A stretch of DNA of 64,000 nucleotides from Kingella oralis (GTDB lineage Bacteria; Pseudomonadota; Gammaproteobacteria; Burkholderiales; Neisseriaceae). This document shows, in pieces, positions 8,118-15,519 of this stretch (the first letter of the stretch is position 1; each line of letters starts with the position of its first letter). Below the pieces are notes generated by a model that saw only the letters and a list, made by a program, of their open reading frames with translations, was not told where the DNA came from and did not search any database. The DNA is taken from NCBI RefSeq assembly GCF_014054985.1, contig NZ_CP059569.1, forward strand, positions 1,798,001 to 1,862,000. The letters are read 5' to 3'. A program made the translations under genes and the position numbers.

Positions 8118-8248
8118 TTCAAAACCTCTCTAAGTTCAAATTTAAATTCAAAATCAACAATCAAATGATTATTCACAAGAAAAAAACCACTTTGAGCTCG
8201 GAAATGGTTTTTGCATTGTGAACAACAGCATTCAGGCAGCCTGAAAGC

Positions 8249-8284
8249 AAAAAAAGCCGCCAACGATATGCCCATCGTGGCGGC
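8249..8284 (-). terminator. Rho-independent terminator before traL
   Basis: On the minus strand, GCCGCCACGAT / ATCGTTGGCGGC with a GGGCAT loop is followed by a run of seven T. It sits between the small membrane gene at 8332 and traL and would end leftward transcription from 8332-9980. Confidence 0.8.
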
Positions 8285-8331
8285 GTAAAGCGCTACGGAA
8301 GAAGAAACAAACCGCAGCAGGAGTTAAATCT

Positions 8332-8574
8332 TTATCTTTTCTTACTAGCGAATCGCACAAACTGCACCACAACAGCAAGAATCCCCACAACTCCACAACC
8401 CATCAGCAACTTTACCAAAGTTACTTTGGTATCTATGGATATATCAAAGCAAATAACGAGTGCAGAACCTATTACTGCAGCCAACAAAATAGCTGCTGCA
8501 TTTGAATAAAATTCGCGCAAGGTTTGCTTATAGTGGTGTATATCGCATGATATTTTCTCTTCAGTAGTTTTCAT
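8332..8574 (-). CDS. Small two-helix membrane protein
   Basis: An 80-residue protein with two hydrophobic helices (NAAAILLAAVIGSALVICFD and LLMGCGVVGILAVVVQFVRF) and a basic C-terminus. It follows the trbM-like gene on the same strand by 25 bp and precedes a terminator. I do not recognise it. Within a transfer region it could be a small mating-pair or entry-exclusion type membrane protein, which is speculation. Confidence 0.6.
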   Translation of the reverse strand: MKTTEEKISCDIHHYKQTLREFYSNAAAILLAAVIGSALVICFDISIDTKVTLVKLLMGCGVVGILAVVVQFVRFASKKR

Positions 8575-8599
8575 GTATTCGCCTTTTCTTAGTGTTACT

Positions 8600-9184
8600 T
8601 TACTGCCCTACATCCACCCATTTGCCCCCTTGTTTCGGGTCGCCCACATATTTCACGGTGTCGCTTACGCGCGTCCATTCGTGGTTGTGATAGGCGGAGC
8701 AGTAGGATGGTTTGGCATTGAGCACCACCACTTTTTGCACATCTTGGCACTCTTGCACGGGTTTGCGATTGCCCCTGCTGCCCATAACGCTTTTATTGGC
8801 AACCGGTTTGCACTCGCGCACGGCAATGGTGCGACGCATCACACGATTTAACTCTTGGGCATCGCATCGCCCTGCACCATTTGCCAAGGCGCGATTTAAC
8901 TCTTTAATGCCCTTCTCGCCAGATGTGGGGCAAAGGTTCAAAAAGTTCTCCCGCGCTTGAATTGTTTTGTGCGGTTTCTTGTGATGAATGCTGAAATAGC
9001 GTTGCAAAGACGGATTGCACTCGCTGGGGCGAGTGCCACTGGATAAGCACAAAATGGCTTCGCAGGCGAGTTTAGTGTCGCCTGTAAGCAAATCAGGCTG
9101 GGTTGCGGGGTTGGCGGGCGCAGCGGATGCTATGCCGGGTGCGAGCAGCGCGGCAGTTAATAGAATGGCGAGTTTGGATTTCAT
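8600..9184 (-). CDS. trbM: TrbM/KikA-family conjugal transfer protein
   Basis: A 194-residue protein with a cleavable signal peptide (MKSKLAILLTAALLAPGIASA). The TrbM/KikA hallmark follows at residues 33-67: LTGDTKLACEAILCLSSGTR, then ECNPSLQRYFSI. Several cysteines suggest disulfides in the periplasm. TrbM and KikA proteins accompany IncP and IncN transfer systems, but their role is poorly defined. It stands upstream of the 80-residue membrane gene. Confidence 0.85.
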   Translation of the reverse strand: MKSKLAILLTAALLAPGIASAAPANPATQPDLLTGDTKLACEAILCLSSGTRPSECNPSLQRYFSIHHKKPHKTIQARENFLNLCPTSGEKGIKELNRALANGAGRCDAQELNRVMRRTIAVRECKPVANKSVMGSRGNRKPVQECQDVQKVVVLNAKPSYCSAYHNHEWTRVSDTVKYVGDPKQGGKWVDVGQ

Positions 9185-9369
9185 AATAATCTCCTAGTTG
9201 AGAAAAAGGAAAGGCAGCCTGAAATCGATGTATTGATTTTCAGACCGCCTGAAAGGGGGTATCGCTGCCACAATGTTTTTCGGTTTCCACGACCGCCACA
9301 ATGTTTTTGGCTTTCCACTGCCGTTTGGGGTGGCTTTGATACCCGTTGAGAAAAAATTAAATAAAAAGG

Positions 9370-9750
9370 TTATGGTTTCCCCCGCTCCACCCGCCATTCA
9401 AACGCATACAACACGCTATCGGGCGAGGCGTAATCATTCATGCAATCTCGCAAGATACGGGAATAGGCATAACCACCGTTGGCATAGGCAAGCATTCGTT
9501 TGGGATGCGCTCGCAAATCATTGCGCACCATAAAACGCAGCACGCAAAAAAGCAGGGGCACAACCAAAACGATAAGCAGCAGGCAAATCAGCACCTGCCC
9601 TATTCCATCCTGAATCCATTGTGGGTAATCAGGAAAAAGGGATAACAGAAATAGCAGAGCAAAGGTAATGGCTGCGTCAATCCATAACAGCAATCCAAAG
9701 ATGAATGCGACATAGTGTTCAAACAACAGTTTGATAAAGAGATGCTTCAC
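9370..9750 (-). CDS. Membrane protein of unknown function
   Basis: A 126-residue protein with two long hydrophobic stretches in the first 72 residues (FIFGLLLWIDAAITFALLFL and VLICLLLIVLVVPLLFCVL). A soluble C-terminal part (about 73-126) contains MLAYANGGYAYSRILRD. It overlaps the upstream 77-residue gene by 4 bp. I do not recognise the family; the ICE context suggests a mating accessory protein. Confidence 0.6.
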   Translation of the reverse strand: MKHLFIKLLFEHYVAFIFGLLLWIDAAITFALLFLLSLFPDYPQWIQDGIGQVLICLLLIVLVVPLLFCVLRFMVRNDLRAHPKRMLAYANGGYAYSRILRDCMNDYASPDSVLYAFEWRVERGKP

Positions 9751-9980
9751 AGCGCAGTCATTCGCCCATACCGTCTGCGCGTATAGGCATTTTCAGGCTG
9801 CCGTGCCAGTCGCACTACAAAATAGCCTGTGCGCTGTTCCAGCTTCACCCAACCCTCACGCATGGCAGCAATGGCACACTTTCGTTTGCCCTCATCGGCA
9901 GCATCAAAATCGGAAACGGTGATAAATGGGCGATAGGCGAGAATGCCCAGTAATTTCTCTTGTGTCCATTTGCGGCTCAT
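9747..9980 (-). CDS. Small basic protein, unknown function
   Basis: A 77-residue protein starting MSRKWTQEKLLGILAYRPFI. It has a winged-helix-like pattern (DADEGKRKCAIAAMREGWVKLEQRTGYFVVRL), possibly DNA binding. A DUS in frame encodes RQPEN. AAAAGGA precedes the ATG at 9980. It is coupled by a 4-bp overlap to the next membrane gene. I cannot assign a function. Confidence 0.55.
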   Translation of the reverse strand: MSRKWTQEKLLGILAYRPFITVSDFDAADEGKRKCAIAAMREGWVKLEQRTGYFVVRLARQPENAYTRRRYGRMTAL

Positions 9981-9990
9981 GGCGCATCCT

Positions 9991-10022
9991 TTTAATAAAA
10001 AGCCGCCTCTTCGGCAGGCGGC
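9991..10022 (-). terminator. Hairpin with T run directly upstream of the 9980 gene (possible attenuator)
   Basis: On the minus strand, GCCGCCT / AGGCGGC with a short loop is followed by TTTTTATTAAAAGG, and the ATG comes about 20 bp later. A terminator this close ahead of a start codon suggests attenuation, or the 3' end of a short leader RNA transcribed from 10.03-10.34 kb. Confidence 0.6.
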
Positions 10023-10346
10023 AAACCGTGCAGGTTCACGTTATCCTGCAAACGCCGAAAATACTGTGTGCAACCACAATATTTCAGTCTCTCAAGAGCA
10101 ATTGATTGCGTTCATGCCTATGCCTAGGCATTACTATGGCGTGTACACGAATACGAAATCACACCACACACGCCTGAGCCGCTTACGTCGTTTGCCCTGT
10201 TGCAAGAGCAAACGTCCCAAGTGATGCGATTAAGTTAAAAAGGCAACCTGAAAAACCAAACGTTCAGACTGCCCCGAAAAGGTGGGCATCTGACCACCCG
10301 TGTTAAGATTAAGTTTCCGACTAAAACCTTTTCACAAAACAGAAAG
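10023..10346. other. Gene-free stretch, possible leader or promoter region
   Basis: No convincing gene in 324 bp between divergent genes. It holds a perfect 12-bp palindrome, ATGCCTAGGCAT (10120-10131), partly repeated just before it as ATGCCT, which may be a regulator site. The leftward genes must be transcribed from here. Confidence 0.45.
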
Positions 10347-10814
10347 ATGCCCATGGAAATCATCATTTCAATACTTAGTTTGATTGTCGCAACATTTGCG
10401 TTTATCTTGGCTTATATCCAAGTCCGCAACCAAATCCGACCCAACATCAAAATCGCCTTGGTACACAGCACAGAGTTTGGCGATACCATGCAAATAGAAT
10501 TAAGCCGTTTGCCACAATGTTATCAACTGCGTTCTGTTTCCGTCGTGTGCCAACGAAAATGCGTTATTCTGAATTACGGCATCGGCACATTCTCACAAAA
10601 TGCCCCACAAACCATTCAACCTAGCGACACCATCCAATTAGGCTATTGGATTAACGCAGACGACAGTAACACACCAAGCTCACTCACTTTTTGGTTCACA
10701 GTTGCCAAATCGCCCTACAAACGAGCCTTGCGTTTAGGATTCAGAAGTGTTTTATCTCCTTATTTTGCAGGCTGTGAACTACCCGTGGTCAGCAGAACCA
10801 ATGACATCATTTAA
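10347..10814 (+). CDS. Single-helix membrane-anchored protein, unknown function
   Basis: A 155-residue protein with an N-terminal hydrophobic helix (IISILSLIVATFAFILAYIQ) followed by VRNQIRPNIKIAL and a beta-rich soluble domain of about 120 residues. An alternative ATG at 10353 is possible. The architecture is common among small phage- or island-borne proteins of unknown role. It ends 4 bp from the end of the convergent 68-residue gene. It is ICE cargo rather than part of the transfer set. Confidence 0.6.
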   Translation: MPMEIIISILSLIVATFAFILAYIQVRNQIRPNIKIALVHSTEFGDTMQIELSRLPQCYQLRSVSVVCQRKCVILNYGIGTFSQNAPQTIQPSDTIQLGYWINADDSNTPSSLTFWFTVAKSPYKRALRLGFRSVLSPYFAGCELPVVSRTNDII

Positions 10815-10818
10815 TCAA

Positions 10819-11025
10819 CTAACCAGCTGCCAAAGCCGCCAGCAACCCCGCAACAATAAAAGCAGCAATATAGACCATCTTCATAAAAAGATGCGTACGC
10901 CCGTCATACCTGAGCCCCCAGTGATAATCCCAAACATCAAAGACCAACAGCAAAACCGCAGGCACCAAAAACACAAGTGCGGGAGCGAGAGGATAATCAG
11001 CCAACCAAGCAGAAATAAAGTCCAT
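10819..11025 (-). CDS. Small two-helix membrane protein, unknown function
   Basis: A 68-residue frame, MDFISAWLADYPLAPALVFL, with two hydrophobic helices and a central basic loop (YDGRTHLFMK). It converges almost stop-to-stop with the 10347 gene, which supports its reality. No family is recognised; it could be spurious. Confidence 0.5.
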   Translation of the reverse strand: MDFISAWLADYPLAPALVFLVPAVLLLVFDVWDYHWGLRYDGRTHLFMKMVYIAAFIVAGLLAALAAG

Positions 11026-11179
11026 ATCATTCTTTCAAAAATTCCCACACCCAAACCTGCTCAATCCAATCAACATCCAAACAGGCTTAAATCTGAAAAC
11101 AAAAAAAATAAAAACCACTCAAAAAACGATTTTCAGGCTGCCACTAAAACTCAAAAACCCAAAAGCAGCCTGAAACCGT

Positions 11180-11470
11180 TTGCTATGAAAAACAAATCCC
11201 CAGCCGAGCGCGAAACACGCCACGGCAAAGGGTGCGCAGGCTATGCCCGAAGGCAGGGAAACTGCGTTGGGGGCGCGTCCGTGGATTAGCCCCGCATCGC
11301 GGATACGCCGCGATTACAAGATACGTCCAACTGCCGCCTGTCCACGGACGCACTCGCGCTACCCGTATGCACGGCATTCTGATTAAGGCGGATTGGATGC
11401 CGCCTGCAACCTTTGATACGCATTTCACCGATAAGCCACACAAGATTAGCCGCGTTTCATAGCGAAAAAA
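11180..11470. other. GC-rich structured block without a convincing gene
   Basis: The composition shifts sharply from the AT-rich flanks. A perfect 11-bp inverted repeat GCGTCCGTGGA / TCCACGGACGC (11275-11285, 11341-11351) encloses a second perfect hairpin ATCGCGG-ATACG-CCGCGAT (11296-11314). Open frames exist on both strands (for example 11183-11524 minus), but none has a ribosome site or recognisable protein features. From 11470 to 11760 the sequence becomes strongly AT-rich with nothing recognisable. Confidence 0.5.
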
Positions 11471-11760
11471 TTTCTGCCGAGCCACAAAAAGAAGCCGCGC
11501 AAAAAGACGAAAGGAACGCGCCAATCTTGATAAAGACCAAGCATCGGGTGGTTGATACGTTTGCCGAATTGTTAAAGAACTGGGGTACTGCTTTGATGTG
11601 CGAAGTATATTTTAAATATATCGGAAAGTCTATCAAAAATATATTTTCATGCCGATATTTATTTTATCGTATTGATTTATATAAATATTATTTTTGTCAT
11701 ATCTGTCGTTTTATTGCCGATTTGGCATAGATTGCAAGCCATTTGCTCTTCAAGAGCAAC

Positions 11761-11808
11761 AAAAAGGCAGCCTGAAAACAAAGAGTACTGTTTTCAAGCT
11801 GCCTTTTT
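11761..11808. terminator. Inverted DUS pair flanked by A and T runs
   Basis: AAAAAGGCAGCCTGAAAACA pairs with TGTTTTCAAGCTGCCTTTTT across a short loop. The right DUS copy has one changed base. It is a strong bidirectional hairpin just upstream of the mqsRA promoter. Confidence 0.75.
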
Positions 11809-11831
11809 ATGGGAATGATGGTTGCACAAAA

Positions 11832-11866
11832 TAACCTTTTAGGTTAAAATTAACCTAATTGGTTAA
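11832..11866 (+). promoter_or_regulatory. MqsA operator palindromes
   Basis: Two palindromes precede mqsR: TAACCTTTTAGGTTA (11832-11846) and TTAACCTAATTGGTTAA (11850-11866). The first is the AACCT-N3-AGGTT site known for E. coli MqsA. The second has one half-site change. This indicates autorepression by the antitoxin. Confidence 0.85.
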
Positions 11867-11877
11867 TTGAGAGCATC

Positions 11878-12177
11878 ATGGAAAAAAGAACGCCGCATTG
11901 CAGCCTAGAAAGAGTAAAAGCCTTGTTGGCAGAAGAAAAAGTCCGCGCAACCCGTGTAGCACTGGTTGGTGCGGAGCTTTTAGGCATTGATTATGACGAA
12001 ATGCAAAATATCGTGAGCAACCTAAACCGTTCAGACTTCTATAAAAGCATGACCACTCATGCAGACCATACAATTTGGCAAGATGTATATCGCCCAACCG
12101 TTGAGCCCTACGGCGATTTGTATATCAAGCTAACCGTAATAGACGATGTTTTAATAGTTTCATTCAAGGAGCGTTAA
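11878..12177 (+). CDS. mqsR: MqsR toxin (mRNA interferase)
   Basis: A 99-residue protein very close to E. coli MqsR: it starts MEKRTPH and contains SDFYKSMTTHADHTIWQDVY and the end VLIVSFKER. MqsR is a RelE-fold ribonuclease that cuts mRNA mainly at GCU. As in E. coli, the toxin gene precedes the antitoxin gene. The stop is 2 bp before mqsA. In an ICE it probably stabilises the element, which is inference. Confidence 0.95.
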   Translation: MEKRTPHCSLERVKALLAEEKVRATRVALVGAELLGIDYDEMQNIVSNLNRSDFYKSMTTHADHTIWQDVYRPTVEPYGDLYIKLTVIDDVLIVSFKER

Positions 12178-12179
12178 TT

Positions 12180-12581
12180 ATGATGAAATGTCCCGTGTGT
12201 GGCGCAGCAGAATTAGTGCACGATGTGCGCGATATTCCTTATACCTACAAAGGGAAAACAACCATTATTCCCCAAGTAGAAGCGGATTTTTGCCCTGCGT
12301 GTGGCGAATCGCTAACCGCGCCTGATGAAAGCCGCCGAATGATGAATTTAATGGGCGAATTTCATAAACAAGTAAACAATGAAATCGCTAGCCCCAGCTT
12401 TATCCGCAATGTTCGCGCCAAACTTAATTTAAGCCAACGCGAAGCGGGCGAACTGTTTGGCGGTGGCGTAAATGCTTTTTCTCGCTACGAAACAGGTAAA
12501 GCAGCCCCACCAAAATTGTTGGTTATGATGTTTAAAATGCTGGATAGCAATCCTAGCCTTTTAGAGCAGTTGCGGAACTAA
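12180..12581 (+). CDS. mqsA: MqsA antitoxin (zinc-ribbon plus HTH)
   Basis: A 133-residue protein. The N-terminal zinc-binding domain has CPVC and CPAC pairs with the IPYTYKGKTT strand that blocks MqsR. The C-terminal Xre-type helix-turn-helix (LSQREAGELFGGGVNAFSRY) binds the operator. AAGGAG sits 8 bp before the ATG at 12180; ATG 12183 is an alternative that matches the E. coli start. It is followed by an inverted DUS pair that ends the operon. Confidence 0.95.
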   Translation: MMKCPVCGAAELVHDVRDIPYTYKGKTTIIPQVEADFCPACGESLTAPDESRRMMNLMGEFHKQVNNEIASPSFIRNVRAKLNLSQREAGELFGGGVNAFSRYETGKAAPPKLLVMMFKMLDSNPSLLEQLRN

Positions 12582-12591
12582 TTATTCATAG

Positions 12592-12632
12592 AAAGGCAGC
12601 CTGAAAACAAAATCCTGTTTTCAGGCTGCCTT
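12592..12632. terminator. Inverted DUS pair between mqsA and the GNAT toxin gene
   Basis: AAAGGCAGCCTGAAAACA and its complement face each other. It serves the convergent mqsRA operon and the toxin gene that ends at 12643. Confidence 0.75.
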
Positions 12633-12642
12633 AATTCCTTGT

Positions 12643-13161
12643 TTATTTAATCTTTTGGCTATTCAAAATGGTTTCCATTGTAATAAATAGCCTGCTACTG
12701 CCCTGTTCTAAAAATTGAAATCCAACCGTCTCATAAAATGCTGAAACGCCATCTTTGGCATCTACAACAATAATCGGAACGCCCAAAATATCATTGGCAA
12801 TAATCAATTTTTCCAAAGCAGTACGCAACAAAAACAATCCTACGCCCTGTCCGGTAAATCGCTTATCTACTGCCAAACGGGCAATCAGCGCAGCCGTATC
12901 TACCGTTTTACTTTTCTTGCCCACTATCTCATGCCAATTAAACCGCGTCATGGTAAGCGTGAAATAGCCAATAATGGTTTCATTGTCATCAGCCGATAAA
13001 ACATAAGTCTGCGCCTGATTTCTATTGGATTTCTGCCCAGCAAACTTTTGCAAAAAATCATTTAATGCTGGCACGCCACAATCAAAACCCTTTCGGTTGT
13101 GCGTTTCATTTAATGGCTCAACGCCCTTATTTAAAACCACCACGGCTGGGTTATCGTTCAT
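12643..13161 (-). CDS. GNAT acetyltransferase toxin (TacT/AtaT type)
   Basis: A 172-residue GNAT protein with the start region GFDCGVPALNDFLQKFAG typical of TacT-like toxins. The acetyl-CoA loop is RLAVDKRFTGQGVG near residue 95-108, and the late strand is FYETVGFQFL. Such toxins acetylate aminoacyl-tRNA and stop translation. The gene overlaps the upstream DUF1778 antitoxin gene by 11 bp, the standard arrangement. The tRNA specificity cannot be read from the sequence. Confidence 0.9.
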   Translation of the reverse strand: MNDNPAVVVLNKGVEPLNETHNRKGFDCGVPALNDFLQKFAGQKSNRNQAQTYVLSADDNETIIGYFTLTMTRFNWHEIVGKKSKTVDTAALIARLAVDKRFTGQGVGLFLLRTALEKLIIANDILGVPIIVVDAKDGVSAFYETVGFQFLEQGSSRLFITMETILNSQKIK

Positions 13162-13438
13162 ACACGTTCACTTCGTCAAAATTGGTTTGAAACAGTTGGC
13201 GTAGTTTTGGATTAGGCTCTGGGGGATTATTTAGCGCGTCCATTAAACGCAAGCTGGCTTCTTGGCTTAATTGAATGGTTTGCTCCTGCGCAATAATCGC
13301 TTTCGCTTCTTTTAAAGCTGCCTGCAAAACAAACGAATTGATGCTGGAAATTCCTGCCAACTGGGCAGCTTCTTTTAATAAATCTTGTGTTTGCACATCA
13401 ATCCGCGCAGTAATACGCGGAGCAGTTGAAGTCATCAT
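13151..13438 (-). CDS. DUF1778 (TacA-type) antitoxin
   Basis: A 95-residue protein from the ATG at 13438, preceded by AAGGAATGAGACC. The ribbon-helix-helix DNA-binding part is at residues 5-45 (RITARIDVQTQDLLKEAAQL, then NSFVLQAALKEA), followed by a C-terminal toxin-neutralising tail. It pairs with the downstream GNAT toxin. The 7-3-7 palindrome just upstream is the likely operator. Confidence 0.9.
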   Translation of the reverse strand: MMTSTAPRITARIDVQTQDLLKEAAQLAGISSINSFVLQAALKEAKAIIAQEQTIQLSQEASLRLMDALNNPPEPNPKLRQLFQTNFDEVNVYER

Positions 13439-13457
13439 GGTCTCATTCCTTTTAAAA

Positions 13458-13474
13458 TGTGCCAAAATGGCACA
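13458..13474. promoter_or_regulatory. Palindromic operator of the GNAT/DUF1778 operon
   Basis: TGTGCCA-AAA-TGGCACA is a perfect 7-3-7 palindrome ending 20 bp upstream of the antitoxin ATG. The position fits autoregulation by the ribbon-helix-helix antitoxin. Confidence 0.7.
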
Positions 13475-13513
13475 CAATAAGTTTAAGATTACAACTTGAT
13501 ATTGTCAAATGAA

Positions 13514-13545
13514 AAGGCAGCCTGAAAATGTTTTCAGGCTGCCTT
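13514..13545. terminator. Inverted DUS pair downstream of the repressor gene
   Basis: AAGGCAGCCTGAAAA and its complement are separated by only TG. It lies 11 bp beyond the stop of the phage-type repressor. Confidence 0.7.
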
Positions 13546-13555
13546 ATTCATATTT

Positions 13556-14152
13556 TTAGCCAAACTTGCGATTAAGGTCTGTAACAACACCAATGATTCG
13601 CGCGTCGTCTGGCATCAACTCGGGATTGCTTTCATTGTGCTTTAAGGCGTACTGGTTTTTCAAATCAATAAACAACTTAGCAATTAAACCACGCCCATAA
13701 GTAGATAGAACCAAAACAAAGTTTCCATGATTTGCTGTGATATTTGGGTTAATGGTTAGCATATCATCTTTAAAAATACCTTCACTATGCAAATCGTTAT
13801 TTGGCACTTTTACAATAAATGGTTTAATAAAATCTTGCTGTGTAATGTTGTCTAAATTTATAAACGCATGATTATTTTCAGTAATATTTGAATACGATAC
13901 TTCGCCAAAATTATTTCCGCCAACCTGAATATGTGTCGCATTATTATTGATGACTTGATTTTGATACGGCAATGGATAATTACAAACTTCTGAAATCTTT
14001 ACCATGATGTCAAATGTAGGTTTATTTCTACCATTCTCAATGGCTGAAACGCTGCCTTTTCCTGAAAATCCAATCGCTTCCGCCAGCTCCTCTTGCGTTA
14101 AATTAGCCTGTTTTCTTGCATTAGCAACCCATTGCGCCAAGTTGTATTGCAT
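13556..14152 (-). CDS. Phage-type repressor (HTH plus S24-like domain)
   Basis: A 198-residue protein. An Xre helix-turn-helix lies at residues 10-62 (ANLTQEELAEAIGFSGKGSV, SAIENGRNKPTFDIM). After a linker comes a LexA/CI-like C-terminal domain (about 110-195) with HSEGIFKDDMLTINP and GLIAKLFI, the region where the S24 Ser-Lys dyad normally sits. It probably represses the divergent Cro-like gene and the downstream Rep-like region and is induced by DNA damage, as in SXT-like elements. Induction is inferred. Confidence 0.82.
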   Translation of the reverse strand: MQYNLAQWVANARKQANLTQEELAEAIGFSGKGSVSAIENGRNKPTFDIMVKISEVCNYPLPYQNQVINNNATHIQVGGNNFGEVSYSNITENNHAFINLDNITQQDFIKPFIVKVPNNDLHSEGIFKDDMLTINPNITANHGNFVLVLSTYGRGLIAKLFIDLKNQYALKHNESNPELMPDDARIIGVVTDLNRKFG

Positions 14153-14223
14153 AGTAAACCCTTAAATGGCTGATTTTATCTAGCAGCACAGCTTATTGTC
14201 GCATCCGTATCATTGACTTGTTT

Positions 14224-14276
14224 GTATATTCAAAATATACTTGAAACATTTTTAGCAAACTCTCCGAGATTCAAGT
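14224..14276. promoter_or_regulatory. Operator region between repressor and Cro-like gene
   Basis: A perfect palindrome GTATATT-CAA-AATATAC (14224-14240) and an overlapping inverted repeat ACTTGAA / TTCAAGT (14239-14245, 14270-14276) lie in the divergent intergenic region. They look like the two operators of a CI/Cro switch. Confidence 0.6.
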
Positions 14277-14277
14277 G

Positions 14278-14478
14278 ATGCAAGATGCGATTTTATTAGC
14301 CGCCAATGTTATTGGTAGTCAAGCCTCATTAGCCAAAGAGTTAGGTGTGCACCCAACAACAGTTAATAGCTGGGCTCGTGGCAGAAACAAAATTCCAGCC
14401 GAAACTGCTATCAAGATAGAAAAACTAACTAATTCTGTTGTAACACGTCAAGACTTGCGCCCTGATTTGTTTGAGTAA
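14278..14478 (+). CDS. Cro/YdaS-like DNA-binding protein
   Basis: A 66-residue protein made of one helix-turn-helix (SQASLAKELGVHPTTVNSWA, then IPAETAIKIEKLT), of the YdaS/Cro type. A GTG at 14275 is an alternative start. It is transcribed away from the CI-like repressor and leads into the Rep-like gene, so it probably controls the switch to an active or replicating state. Confidence 0.8.
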   Translation: MQDAILLAANVIGSQASLAKELGVHPTTVNSWARGRNKIPAETAIKIEKLTNSVVTRQDLRPDLFE

Positions 14479-14599
14479 TCATGCCCACCCCCTACCCCAA
14501 CCACCACACCCCCCTTCACCGCCCCAGCCACCCTGCGGGCGCGTTTCGCTGCGTATTCGCAACGGGTACGAGTGTAGCACGCTTAAAGGGGGGGCGCTG

Positions 14600-15412
14600 A
14601 TGGATATGCCCTTTAACCTGCTCACGCAAAACCTTGAACAGTCGTTCCGCATTGTGTATGACGACTATCAAGCGTTGCTCGGCAAAAAACACTACGCCCG
14701 CGATTTGCTCTCGTTGTTGCACCGGTGGACGGATTGGGCGAGCGGGCAGCCTGAAAGCGAACAAGTTGAGCGTGATGGTTGGATACGCCTTACCGCCAAG
14801 GATTTAGCGGCGAACTTAGGCTTTTCTCGCCGCAATTACGAACAAGCGCGCGCTGATTTGAAAGAAATGGGCATTGTGGAATGCCACCGCGAGCGCAAGG
14901 TGCATGGCAAACTGGCGTGGAAACTCAATATTTTCAGGCTGGCTGAATTGATTGCCAAAATGAAAGGGCGCAAGCTGGTTGTGCCGTCTGAGCGCAAGGA
15001 CAATTATCCCCTGCCCGATTTTATCCCCGCCGATTTGTGGGATGAGTATCACGCGGTGTTGTTCAAGAAAAAAGGCAAGTCATGCAGCCGCAAGGAGAAA
15101 CAAGCCTTTGTTGCCAAGCTCACCGAGTTTCACCAGCGCGGTTTGGATATTGTGCTGATTATGAAAAAATCCATTGACCACGGCTGGTTTGGTTTCTTTG
15201 ACCCCACCGATAGCAGCCCGCATCACAAAATGGGCGATGATGGCAGCGCAGCCGCCAAAGCCGCTCTTGCCAAACATAATGCGCGCCAAGCAGCCAAACC
15301 GCCCGACAAGCCCGATAAACAGCCTGAAATCCGCAGCACGGAGGAAAAAGCCAAAGGCAAGACCCATGCGCAGCGGTTGATGGAAATCGCCAAAGGCAAA
15401 AAATCTTGGTAA
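14600..15412 (+). CDS. Putative replication-associated protein with winged helix
   Basis: A 270-residue protein from the ATG at 14600, which has a GGGGGGG-rich ribosome site. The frame is open upstream to 14471, but that part is a low-complexity proline stretch. A winged-helix pattern occupies about residues 60-120 (WIRLTAKDLAANLGFSRRNY, then LKEMGIVECHRE). The rest is basic, ending in Lys/Ala-rich sequence. The layout resembles plasmid or phage replication-initiation or DnaT-like proteins, and it sits upstream of hairpins and repeat arrays. The role is inferred from context; I do not recognise a specific family. Confidence 0.6.
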   Translation: MDMPFNLLTQNLEQSFRIVYDDYQALLGKKHYARDLLSLLHRWTDWASGQPESEQVERDGWIRLTAKDLAANLGFSRRNYEQARADLKEMGIVECHRERKVHGKLAWKLNIFRLAELIAKMKGRKLVVPSERKDNYPLPDFIPADLWDEYHAVLFKKKGKSCSRKEKQAFVAKLTEFHQRGLDIVLIMKKSIDHGWFGFFDPTDSSPHHKMGDDGSAAAKAALAKHNARQAAKPPDKPDKQPEIRSTEEKAKGKTHAQRLMEIAKGKKSW

Positions 15413-15477
15413 AACGGTAGGATAATCGCCCTGCCGCTTTTGCCGTGTTTGAAATCTTGCCCTTACCTCACCTTTAA

Positions 15478-15519
15478 CCCGTTTTCGTTGTTTTAACGCA
15501 CGAAAACGGGCTTTTTTTC
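15478..15519 (+). terminator. Rho-independent terminator after the Rep-like gene
   Basis: CCCGTTTTCG / CGAAAACGGG with a TTGTTTTAACGCA loop is followed by CTTTTTTT, 66 bp beyond the stop. Confidence 0.9.

Noticed and set aside
9943..10224. 93-residue plus-strand frame
   Set aside because: It opposes a better supported small gene and crosses a terminator hairpin.
11183..11524. 113-residue minus-strand open frame in the GC-rich block
   Set aside because: No ribosome site, odd composition, and an equally open frame on the other strand; the inverted repeats explain the region better.
11413..11730. 105-residue plus-strand frame
   Set aside because: Its second half is very AT-rich with runs of Tyr/Phe/Ile, and there is no ribosome site or family resemblance.
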